A program made the translations under genes and the position numbers. Positions 9,892-19,881 of a stretch of DNA of 64,000 nt are shown one piece after another. Origin of the DNA: Scilla litardierei (Eukaryota; Streptophyta; Magnoliopsida; Asparagales; Asparagaceae); NCBI GenBank assembly GCA_030789695.1, contig CM061142.1, positions 276,079,043 to 276,143,042 of the forward strand, given 5' to 3'. A model generated the notes under the pieces. It saw nothing but the letters and a program-made list of their open reading frames with translations. It searched no databases and was not told the DNA's origin. How positions within the stretch are numbered: the stretch's first letter is position 1; every line of letters starts with the position of its first letter.

Positions 9892-12447
9892 TGTAGGAAT
9901 ATGATGCCCTCAAGGCCATTTATTCCTGTGTGAATAGCACAAACATCTTGTTCGAAATAACAGTAAGCTGTTTGGTAATTATTTATCTAAGTTATTTTAT
10001 AATTAGATATCAACTTAGGTAAAGTCCTGAGACTTTATGCAAGGTCAAACGGGTATCGAGATGAGTATCTCGATCATGGAGAAACATTTGACCGTCTGTA
10101 GCATAAGTCTAAAATGGTTCGTGGTCGTAGATGTTTCGAGACAAGGATATCGAAACATCGGATAGACCATTGTGTCTTAGTCTTCACCGTTTAGCGGTGG
10201 CGATGATCTCATGATCGCTTGACTTGGCGAAGTCGAAGACGAGACACAGGTGCTCATTAGAATGAGTTCACTGAACGATCCACTAGAGTTATCATATGGT
10301 TATATTGACCAATCTGTCAGTGATAACTCTGAGTGATGATAGGATAGTTGGTCTTTTGACTTGAGGTCATTTTGACAGACCTGTGCGTGAACGGTGCCAC
10401 TTAGATCAACTGCCCTAGCTTCGAGGCAAGGCCTGTCGAAAGGTCTTTTGATTGGGTGTCACTTGAAACGTACGAGGCGAGTAATGACCAAGAAAGGATT
10501 CGTCTCTCCCGGTCAATGGGAGTTAGTGTCGTAGAGTTAGTTCGGTCTTTAGTAAAAAAACTCTGCGCAGAGTATGTTGGAAGAAGTCCAACATTTATTG
10601 ACCAAAGATCGATAGAAACTAACCGGAGTCAAGTTATTGGGGTTGACAGTTTGACCGTACCCCAGACTTGATCTACACGACAAAATTTAGACGAAGAGAC
10701 TATAACTGCGAAAATCATCACGGAAACAGTCAGGTGGTCTCGACAATACTCATGTCAATGAGTCAACCACATAATGATGATTCCTGAAGCAGGGACGGCA
10801 ACCACTGCTCGTGGTCACTGCCGTATAGGGCTTCGAGCCCAACCTGTTGTAAGGGTCAGGCTGTAGGGTCTCACACAGAGTGCAACGCTTCGTCTAGTAA
10901 TAGGTAGAAAATAGTTAGGGAGAATATTTGTATTTGATGCAAAAGAAGAGATAATTGCATTTGATGCAATATGGTAATTTAAGCTTAGATATGGACTATT
11001 TTGCATTTGATGCAAAAGCAATTAAATGTGTATTAAATTGTTTAATACAATATTTAATAAACTAAACGCAAGGAAAAGTTCACGGGTAAGACAGAAATAC
11101 TCCAGTCTAGACCCAGCTTCGAACGGCGTCCAAATCGGACGCCAAACATAATAGTTATGGCCAAAACACTGTAAACCCCAAAGCCCATCAGCCCAAGGGG
11201 GCTGATTGAATTAAAGGGCCCAGAAGCCCAAGGCCCGGCCAAATGGCCGGGCAAACTTAAGGACAGCCCGCACGGGCCACGTGGGCGCTGGGCCCACGTG
11301 GGCGCGTGCTTTGCACGCGCCCACGTGGGGCGCCAGCGCCCACGCGGGGCGCGTGCCCTGCACGCGCCCGCTGGGCGCGTGCAGGGCACGCGCCCCTGCG
11401 GGGCGTGTTGCGTGCGCACGTTGAGGCGCGTGCGCTGCACACGCCTCGAGGCGCATGCAGCGCACGGGCCTGGCGCAAGGTGGGCCCCGCACGCAGCCCT
11501 AGGGCTGCGTGCTTCGTGTGACGGCTGCAGTTTTGTTTTGGGTGTGTTTGGGTTGATGTTTAAACACTCAATTGGAGGGTCAAACGACCTCCGATTGACG
11601 AACGGTTTTTTCCTATGCGTTCACCGTTGAACGCTTGTCGTATTGATAAGTTGTATCAATCCTGAAACTCAACGGTGAGTGAGTTAAAATTCACAGAAGT
11701 TTGCACTTTGTGAAGTGCAAACTAACTTGATTTTAAATTAACTCAAACTAATAGTCCCACATCGGATTTTGAGAGAAGGGGAGAGTCCGTCGCCTATATA
11801 AATAGGGGTCTCCCCCCTTTCTCAAAACTCGTCCCAAGCTCTAGATCTGAGCGGCTCTCGTAAATGTTGGAGCACGCTCGGATCTAAGCTTAAATTAATA
11901 ATTTCTCTTCTCCCTAAATTTCTGCCTTACTCCTGCGGGCTCTAGCAAAGCCACAAAGGAGTTCGGATTCTGAATCTGAAATCTTGGCGGAGGTTTCACT
12001 CGCGTGAAACTTTCTTCGGCGCGTGGTTGGCTCGGCGGCACGGGGATTGATCGCCTCGGGATGCGGAGCGGTTCGAGGAGCGGTTCGGGGAGCGGTTCAA
12101 GGAGCGGCTCAGCGTGGGACGGGAGCAGCTCGGAAGACGGCGCGGAACATCTCGCCTGCTCCAGGGTTGAGATTCCGGGTATGTGGTTAAAGTATTTTAT
12201 TAGCATTAGTTTAGTTTAATCGCAGTAGGCTAGATCCTTCTTGGGATGGTCAGACCCATCCCAAGTCGGCATAGATCTTGGCACAGGGTCTTGGACCTTA
12301 GGGCTAAGTTAAAAATAGTTTTAACTGCTTGTTAATTTAGTTAACATAGTTTTTCTTCCGATGTTATTGTTTTTCCTGTCTATGTTCCGTCCGACTTAGG
12401 ACGGGACTAGAGTTTTTGTGCCCTAAGGGACCGCCAATTTCCCAACA
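9892..12447 (+). repeat. 3' LTR of the copia-like element (2556 bp, complete)
   Basis: This is the full-length LTR, 818 bp longer than its partner. The extra block 10640-11457 has a normal-composition first half and a strongly GC-rich second half (about 11215-11475) built of inverted repeats. The remainder is nearly identical to 4188-5925. A TATA box is at 11795-11804. Confidence 0.92.
11280..11475. repeat. Cluster of three long GC-rich hairpins in the copia LTR
   Basis: Hairpin A has perfect 17-bp arms 11293-11309 and 11313-11329 with loop TTT, extended by a 12-bp outer stem (11280-11291 with 11333-11344). Hairpin B has perfect 24-bp arms 11346-11369 and 11373-11396 with loop GCT. Hairpin C, about 11431-11466, is a near-perfect palindrome centred on CCTCGAGG with 18-bp arms and two mismatches. 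All share a GCGCGTGC-type core, so they look like duplicated derivatives of one inverted unit. Confidence 0.9.
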
Positions 12448-12451
12448 AAGC

Positions 12452-13291
12452 TAGAGCGAGTGATCCCTTGTACGGATATCTTGTCTTGTCTTGTCTTGGG
12501 GTTTGGGGTTGGGTTGAGCGTGCGCACGGTAAGAGGGTCTGATCCCCCTCGAACCGTAAGGCGTGAACCCTTTCGTGTCTCACTTGTCTTGTCCTGCCTT
12601 GTTTCCGTCACGTCCCGTCTTGTCTTGACACCTGTAGGTTAGTCCTGTAGTTGGTAGCACACGCTACTGCTACTACTTGTCCCGTTTTACTTTCCTGCTG
12701 CGTTACTTCCTGTCGTGTTACTCTGTTATAACCACAGCATGCTAATCAACCAGTAAACTGTTGTGTAAAAGAACCTCAGCATGCTAATCAACCAGTAAAC
12801 CGTTGTTTAAAGTTCGGTGCACTTGCAGTAAAGTCTAACCCTTCTTGTAGACTTTACCTGACGTACAGTTCCTTTTTCTTGGGTGTTGTACGTCAGGTGT
12901 TCAGCCAGAGATCGTGGACGAGGCAGACTCGCTGGAGTACGTGGAGCCGAGGACGTCGTCACCAGAGTACATACCTGACGAGGACCAGACCTAGCGGTCA
13001 TTTTTAGTCGTCACTTTCAGATGTTGCTACTTTTCAGTTTGTCTTTAAACTTTTGTTGCCATGCTTAGGCTTCTTGTAGACTTTGTACCAGTTGGATATT
13101 ATTTCTCCATATAAATGAATGCCATTTCCTTTCTGTACTTTTGTTGTTCCTAAACTTTATAAATGTAAGAACCTGAAACTTTTAAAATGGTACCCCTACA
13201 GACACTTATTGGGTCCGAGCTTCTAACGCTCTGGCCTAAGCGGGCCTCGTCACGTTTCGCTTCCGTCCATTTTGGGAAGTGGGGCGTGACA
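12452..13291 (+). repeat. 5' LTR of the chromovirus-like element, second part
   Basis: This is collinear with about 18425-19265 and ends GGGGCGTGACA. It contains a duplicated CAGCATGCTAATCAACCAGT segment (12736 and 12778 areas) and TGACGTAC copies around 12858 and 12887. Confidence 0.9.
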
Positions 13292-16206
13292 GGTTTTAGT
13301 GGTGGCCCATGCAGGTCTTGCAAAAGTTCGGAAAAATCAGAGTACCGCATTCATTCAATATCCATGTACAAGTTTAAATTAGGTTCCCAGTCTTAGATGG
13401 TAGGAAGACTTAGATAGACGTCCCAGTTGGATAGTCCGACACCTTGGTTAAGATTTAGCCGCACCCGTCTTAGGATACCTTAGTAGCCTCTCCCTCCCTA
13501 GTTCTGACCAAATTAGATTTCTAGAGTCCTTATTTTAGTTTAGTCGGCCACCCAGCTCCATCGACTTCGGGCCCAGCAGAACGTGACCTTGATGCTCTTA
13601 GGAACTTTTCTCTTAGATCCTGCTTACAGTCTAGCTCATTAGGAAGTCTTAGAGCTGAGTTATCCTAATCTTTAGACGACCCGATAATTAGGACCCCTGA
13701 CTTCTAGCGTCTCTCAAATCATTACCCTTCTGCGTCAATGACCGTAGGATTCCACCGTGGCTTTTCATGGTTCATCTTTTTCCATTCAGCCTCCCGATCT
13801 TTCTAAAGAATTTTTTTTAATATTATATTTTTTTCGAATTCCTTCCCCAGTTTCAATTCCTTGATGAACTTAGACTTCCGACCTTTCGGTTAACTCGAAT
13901 GCATTCTTTGAATTTCAAAATTTCTCATCATCAACAAAAAAAAAACTCTTTAATTACCGTCTTACAATCACATGCATGCCCTCGACTCACGTGAACGCTT
14001 CATGACGCTTATCGATAATTCTTCAAATCCATCCATTGCGAATCATCCTTTCCTTGGAAGTGTTTTTGAAATTCATTATTAAATTCTTCGCTCGGTTTAA
14101 ATTCTTTGAAAACTTTATATATATATTTAAAATTTCTTGCTTTTCAGTTAAAATTCCTTCATGGATTATAAAACTTCTTTAGTTATAGATTTTCAAGTTA
14201 TTAGCTAGTAATTATTTCTAACCGATATATTTTTTAGTTTTAAAACCTTGTTATCATTTTGATAATTCAATATATATATATATATATTTTTCTAGACTAC
14301 AAAATTTATTTCTAAATCACTTACCTTACATACTTTTAAAATATTTTCCTAAACAAAAGGGAACTTCAAATTTTTATAAATATCAATTCTATGTTCATCG
14401 TGATCACTTTTCAAAAGAAAATCCTTGTATAACTTAATTATTTATTTATTTGTTTTTCATTTGCAAAACAATCGCTACCTCATCCTACTTTTATTTCTTC
14501 ATCTAACTCTTTTCCAAATGATAATGATCTGCTCACTTTTCCCTACATATTTTTATAATTATAAAAGTATATGATATCATATTTTACACATAATTCTCTT
14601 TCCATCTATCTAATTATTTTGAGAAATATTTTCGTCACACCCATCCAACTACCTCCTTATCTCGCCTTGTTTGAACTCGTTCCTTCCGATTCATTTCGTT
14701 ACACTCCTGGCTTCTGTTTTCTTCAGCTAGTGTAGACATTAGTCCTTGTAGTTGTCTACGTTGTCTCTGGTTTAGGAGTAGGTCCTTTGGTAGGTGATGT
14801 CGTCATGGTGGTTGAGCATAGGTAGAGTGCATAGACCTGTATGAATGTGTGTTCTTTAGGATCCCGATGATTGCCTTTTGTGTCTTGAATGTGTACTCAG
14901 TGTTAACCATGGTATGCTGGAAGTTGTCTGAATGACGGTATTCATACTTATATGAATGGCGTCATCGCAGGCAGATCCTTAGACTTAGTTTTAGTTTTAA
15001 TGAATGGTTTATCTTGGCTGTATGTGACTGTATCAAAACTTTGTTTTTCTTTAAACCAAATCTTTAAAGTTTTAAAACTAGCTCACAAGATCACAAATCA
15101 CTTAACCTCCCTCATCCATTACCGCAACACCACACGTATTTTTTTTTCTTTCCAAATGTTTTTAAAATATTTCTTTGGCCTTAAGTCTCTCTTTCTCTTC
15201 TCTTCTTTCTTCCTTAAACAAAATTTTCGTGTTTATGATTGTTATATCAATTGGGCCTAGCTATTATCGTTATAGGATTTTGTTTGCAGGTAGGCTTGGA
15301 GTGAGATGAGTTTTATTATGTCAATGATTAATTGATTTTGGGAACATGAGGATGATGGATTAGAATATCTTTTGGATGAAAAGAATGAACTGTCCAAGAC
15401 TTATTTATAATACCGATGTGAGACGTACTCAATGAAAATTCTGGTCGAATGAAATTATATGCGAGGAGATGATGACTCATCAGACTTGAGGCTTAGACGG
15501 GTAGTAGATAGGAGTAACTGCCGAGAATAGTATGAGTTAGGGTGATCATGAGATTGAGTAGAGCTTATATTAGCATTGAGACTGATTGATGAGTTGATGT
15601 GAGAAGACTTTGAGAATAACACGACGTATGGAGATTAATGGATGTTTAGGTAGTCGGACTTAATATTGGTTGGGATTAGTTATAGTGAGCAGGATGAGGG
15701 GTAATTCTGACAGATCAAATTATTTGGTGGATGAATTTATGGGGAGATATGACGAGAATGTATTGAAGACACGACGATTGCTGATTGGTGAAGGTATTAT
15801 GGGATAGACAAATGTTTTTGTCTTGGATTGGTGGATGACTAGAATCTCACTTTTTGGAGATTTATTAATATTGAGAAAAGATTTAGAAATTTAGAAGATA
15901 TTAATGAGCGATGATGATGTTAGTGGAGTGGTACGATATCAGAAGATGATTATTATTTTTATGAGAACTTGGAGTTGGAAATTGGAACGGTAGTGATGGA
16001 ACTATAATATTAGGAGGTGAGTTTAGTCGTGGCTTTGCCCAGTGAAAAGATGGATTATGAGGGATTATTGAGGAACGTGGTTTGAAGTTACAGGATTAGA
16101 AATCTTTATGAGTAAATATGATAGTAGCGGGTATAAGGTTATATGGGTAATATTATTACTAGTGTGAGTGATTCCGAGGGCGGAATCATTTCTAAGGTGG
16201 GTAGAA
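13292..16206 (+). other. Internal domain of the chromovirus-like element, no coding region recognised
   Basis: After the LTR end the sequence reads GGTTTTAGTGGTGGCCCATGC. Related elements normally have TGGTATCAGAGCCATGC here, so the primer site appears shortened and damaged. The longest frame is 102 codons (14952-15260) without a known motif. The region is AT-rich with (AT)n runs near 14113 and 14270. It ends with AAGGTGGGTAGAA at about 16194, the likely polypurine tract, directly before the 3' LTR. Confidence 0.7.
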
Positions 16207-19200
16207 TGTAACGGCCTGTTTCTATCGTACCTTCTTCGTGCACGTGCTTTTGATCGTGCACGTGTTTATTTTTGACTCTATTTGTTTTTGAACGTTTTTG
16301 TGTAATATATTGACGTGATCGTCTCTGAAAGTATTAGATTGTGGAACAACTTTGGAACGACATATCTCGAGTCGTTCTTCCGCGATACTAACTTATTTGG
16401 GGTAACGTCGCGATTTCCAGTTTTGACGTGAGACGTTTCTATTTTTAGTTTCGTCTCTCGACGTCGAAATTTAGATCCGTCTTCTCCACCCTCTTTCTTT
16501 AGTCGTCCCGAACACCCATAATTATTTTACAATTTTTGGACTTAATTTGACCTATTTTTCATTTATTTGAAAGTTTTAAATAATTTTAAAACCTATTTTT
16601 ATAAGAGTTTTAATTACAATAAAATTCCTACATTATAATAACGTATTAAAGAATTTTTAGACCAAATTTCAGAATTTTTGGCCGCACCCATCTTGCGTGA
16701 GGGAGAGGAGAGTAATTTTTAAATTATATTAATTATTTTTATTATTTTAATTACGTTTTCTTAAACCCTAACCCTAACCCTAGCTCTAACCTATTTATCT
16801 TAGCCCTAGGATAGGTTATTTTCAGATTACACAAACCCTAGCCGTCAAAAACACCATCCCGACGTTCGTCGCAACGTTGCGACGATCGCCCAGTGCACGA
16901 CCGACGGTCGCCCCCGCAATTCCCAGCGCACGACCGGCGTTCCGCTCCGCATCACCGCTTGCAACGCTCCGTTGCAACCCCCCCCCCCGATGTCGCCCCG
17001 CTCCGACCGAGGCTGTCTCTCGGTCTGACCGAGAGAACAGCCCGCTCCGCACCGCTCCACAGCCGCTCAGCCCGCTCCGCTGCATCATCGCTGCACCCGC
17101 TAGCGCCCGACCGGTGGGTTCGCCCGCAGCGACCGAGAGGTCGCCCCGCACCTGCGCTGCTCCGCTTCGTTGCAAGTTGCAACGTTGCAACTTGGCCCGC
17201 CCCGCTGCGACCGACGGGATCCCTCGGTCTGACCGAGGAAATCCCTCGCACCGCCCAAGCTCCCGCCTCCGCCTGCGCTGCACTTGCACGACCGAGAGCT
17301 CCTCTCGGTCTGACCGAGAGGAACCCCCGCACCAGCACTGAACGACCGATGGCCATTCGTCGTAAGTTGGTTTCTCCCACACCAACTCCTGTGGTGGGCC
17401 CCCCAAGTTCTCCAAAGGTGTTGTGGGCCCCCTTGGACCCCTAGCACTGCTGTGGGCCCCACTTGGACGTGCTACTTCGCGGATTTGCCGTTTACGAAGT
17501 TGCGACACGTCGTAGGCCTTCGTCGCGAGTTCCGACTTTTGGAGAATCGTACGAGGACCAGATCTGAAGCTGAGGAATTCTCCGATCAGACCCGACTTCC
17601 TATCTTCGACAAACTCTGGTTCAGGTTGGCTCCCCGAAACACGTAGAAACCCCCACAATAGCTGACTGAACCCTAAACTAAAAACCGTCAACTTGAACTA
17701 AATTTATTTTTCAGCACCTGTAAAACGTTGAACGAACTTAGAAAATCGACGAATGGATTTTGTTGACTGTGCACATAGGATAGATCGTCGATTAGGCTGA
17801 AACATCAAAAAGTGACTTTTGACGAATAGGATAGTCCCGAAAACCTAGAAACGAAACCTAATAGGATTTGATGAATTTGAGACCTGACATCGTCGCCGTG
17901 GCGATATTTCAGACGGACTTCTGTGGACGAGACGCTTGGACGAGACGCTTCGAGAGGATGACGCACTCGCCGTTTCAGGCAAGTGTATCCACTTGCACTT
18001 TTGGCCGTGCTTAGGCCCTAGTTGGTTAGAATTGTTAACTGTGAACAAATAGAACCGGACGTGAAATGATAGCGTCCGGGACGACTCCTGACGGCTCAGA
18101 CTTGACGACGAAGTCTGAGCCTGACAACAACAACTTTAATGCTGTAGGGCTATCATGTGTGTGCATGTGTGTGGACACCCTAGAATAACCCTTTATGTCT
18201 TGTCACGTCTCGTCCCGTCTTGCACAGCCCGCTGGGCAATAGGGCACTCTTCGAGTGATCCCTTGTACAGATTCACAGCCTGCGGGCAATAGGGCACTCT
18301 CCAAGTTGAGAGAGTGATCCCTTGTACGGATACACAGCCCGAGGGCAATAGGGCACTCTCCAAGCTAGAGAGAGTGATCCCTTGTATGGATTCTCAGCCT
18401 GCGGGCAATAGGGCACTCGCCAAGCTAGAGCGAGTGATCCCTTGTACGGATATCTTGTCTTGTCTTGTCTTGGGGTTTGGGGTTGGGTTGAGCGTGCGCA
18501 CGGTAAGAGGGTCTGATCCCCCTCGAACCGTAAGGCGTGAACCATTTCGTGTCTCACTTGTCTTGTCCTGCCTTGTTTCCGTCACGTCCCGTCTTGTCTT
18601 GACACCTGTAGGTTAGTCCCGTAGTTGGTAGCACATGCTACGGCTACTACTTGTCCCGTTTTACTTTCCTGCTGCGTTACTTCCTGTCGTGTTACTCTGT
18701 TATAACCACAGCATGCTAATCAACCAGTAAACTGTTGTGTAAAAGAACCTCAGCATGCTAATCAACCAGTAAACCGTTGTTTAAAGTTCGGTGCACTTGC
18801 AGTAAAGTCTAACCCTTCTTGTAGACTTTACCTGACGTACAGTTCCTTTTTCTTGGGTGTTGTACGTCAGGTGTTCAGCCAGAGATCGTGGACGAGGCAG
18901 ACTCGCTGGAGTACGTGGAGCCGAGGACGTCGTCACCAGAGTACGTACCTGACGAGGACCAGACCTAGCGGTCATTTTTAGTCGTCACTTTCAGAGGTTG
19001 CTACTTTTCGGTTTGTCTTTAAACTTTTGTTGCCATGCTTAGGCTTCTTGTAGACTTTGTACCAGTTGGATATTATTTCTCCATATAAATGAATGCCATT
19101 TCCTTTCTGTACTTTTGTTGTTCCTAAACTTTATAAATGCAAGAACCTGAAACTTTTAAAATGGTACCCCTACAGACGCTTATTGGGTCCGAGCTTCTAA

Positions 19201-19265
19201 AGCTCTAGCCTAAGCGGGCCTCGTCACGTTTCGCTTCCGTCCATTTTGGGATGCGGGGCGTGACA
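16207..19265 (+). repeat. 3' LTR of the chromovirus-like element (3059 bp, intact)
   Basis: It runs from TGTAACGG to GTGACA. It contains a triple telomere-like run AAACCCTAACCCTAACCCTA (16763-16782). Perfect palindromes lie at 17016-17036, 17222-17238 and 17301-17321. A tandem block of GGGCAATAGGGCACTC units spans about 18230-18450. It supplies the uninterrupted reference for the copia insertion site. Confidence 0.92.
16822..17691 (-). other. Long antisense open frame in the 3' LTR (289 codons)
   Basis: This is the counterpart of the 277-codon frame at 2609-3442, with a different C-terminal end because of small indels. It has no recognised domain. See the 5' LTR entry; it is probably an outcome of GC-rich composition. 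Confidence 0.2.
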
Positions 19266-19270
19266 GTCAG
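19266..19270. repeat. Target-site duplication GTCAG (right)
   Basis: This is the second copy of the duplication flanking the chromovirus-like element. Confidence 0.95.
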
Positions 19271-19881
19271 CCAACACCGTGTATTTATAGTCCCCTTCGA
19301 AACCCTAATGGTTCGGGTCCAAACCCGCAGAAAAATCGCCACCCGATCGGTTGATGAGTCAACCGATCGGGTGAGAGCTTTGAAGATTTTCAACCGGGCA
19401 CTGAGGCGAGCGGGTGGCGTGACCGGGTCGTCGTTCGAGGAAATGCGGCTACAGGTGAACCGATCGGGTGATATTTCACCCGATCGGTTGGATTCAGTGC
19501 AATTAGACAGAGAGTTCTGTCGGTTCACCCGATCGCTGAACCAATCGGGCGAGCTGCTGCTCTTCTTTAGTTGTCGTCCGGGTAGGATACGTGTGCATCC
19601 ACCGATCGGGTGGCTGTGTCCACCCGATCGGTTGAGGGCTGAAATATAGCAGTCTTCATCGTTTGACCCTCTGGATCACGCGTGACTCCTCCCGTTGCTC
19701 CGGTGGCTCATGATATCTTCTTTAAACGTCCCCAACGCTGGCAATCTCCTGCATTCGCACGAAAACATGAAGAAAGTGAAAAGATATAAAAAAACACGAA
19801 AGAACGGGTATGAAACGATGGAAATCAATGGAAAATCACAAACAAGACGTGCGTGAATATATAGAATATAAACGCTCGTCA
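19271..19881 (-). repeat. 3' LTR of the Athila-like element, second part (U3 side)
   Basis: It matches 26596-27200 and ends, in plus orientation, ACGCTCGTCA, which is the LTR start TGACGAGCG on the minus strand. It has three strong palindromes with GATCGG cores (19340-19373, 19458-19489, 19601-19632) and a minus-strand TATA box. The sister LTR lacks one arm of the first palindrome. Confidence 0.88.
19281..19290 (-). promoter_or_regulatory. Probable LTR TATA box, minus strand (CTATAAATAC)
   Basis: On the minus strand the bases read CTATAAATAC. The same motif is at 26620-26629 in the other LTR, where it would be the active 5' LTR promoter reading leftwards. Confidence 0.55.

Larger units (their letters stand above)
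4188..12447 (+). mobile_element. Copia-type non-coding LTR retrotransposon (LARD-like), 8.26 kb
   Basis: The LTRs start TGTAGGAATATG and end CCCAACA (5' LTR 4188-5925, 3' LTR 9892-12447). Directly after the 5' LTR is the initiator-methionine primer site TGGTATCAGAGC (5927-5938). Directly before the 3' LTR is the purine tract AAGTGGGAGA. The flanking duplication is AAGC (4184-4187 and 12448-12451), four bases instead of the usual five; if the first T of the LTR is counted as shared it would be AAGCT. The uninterrupted site is seen at about 18417 in the other chromovirus LTR (CCAAGCTAGAGCG). The 4.0-kb internal domain has no long open frame; only a relic of the RNase H tail is recognisable. The LTRs are nearly identical where both exist, so insertion was recent. 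Confidence 0.9.
1970..19265 (+). mobile_element. Chromovirus-like (Tekay/Del-type ends) large non-autonomous LTR retrotransposon, 17.3 kb
   Basis: The element begins TGTAACGG, ends GGGGCGTGACA, and is flanked by perfect GTCAG duplications. The LTRs are about 3058 bp (left, after removing the nested copia) and 3059 bp (right), and appear nearly identical, so the insertion is recent. The ends and the sequence just before the 3' LTR (GATTCCGAGG..., then AAGGTGGGTAGAA directly before TGTAACGG) resemble plant chromoviruses of the Tekay/Del group. The internal domain is only 2.9 kb and holds no recognisable gag or pol. It therefore looks like a LARD (large retrotransposon derivative) that relies on proteins from another copy. 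Three solo LTRs elsewhere in the window share its ends and belong to the same broad family. Confidence 0.85.

Noticed and set aside
11278..11475. CRISPR-like or rho-independent terminator reading of the GC hairpins
   Set aside because: The context is a plant LTR, with no spacers of constant length and no T run following the stems.
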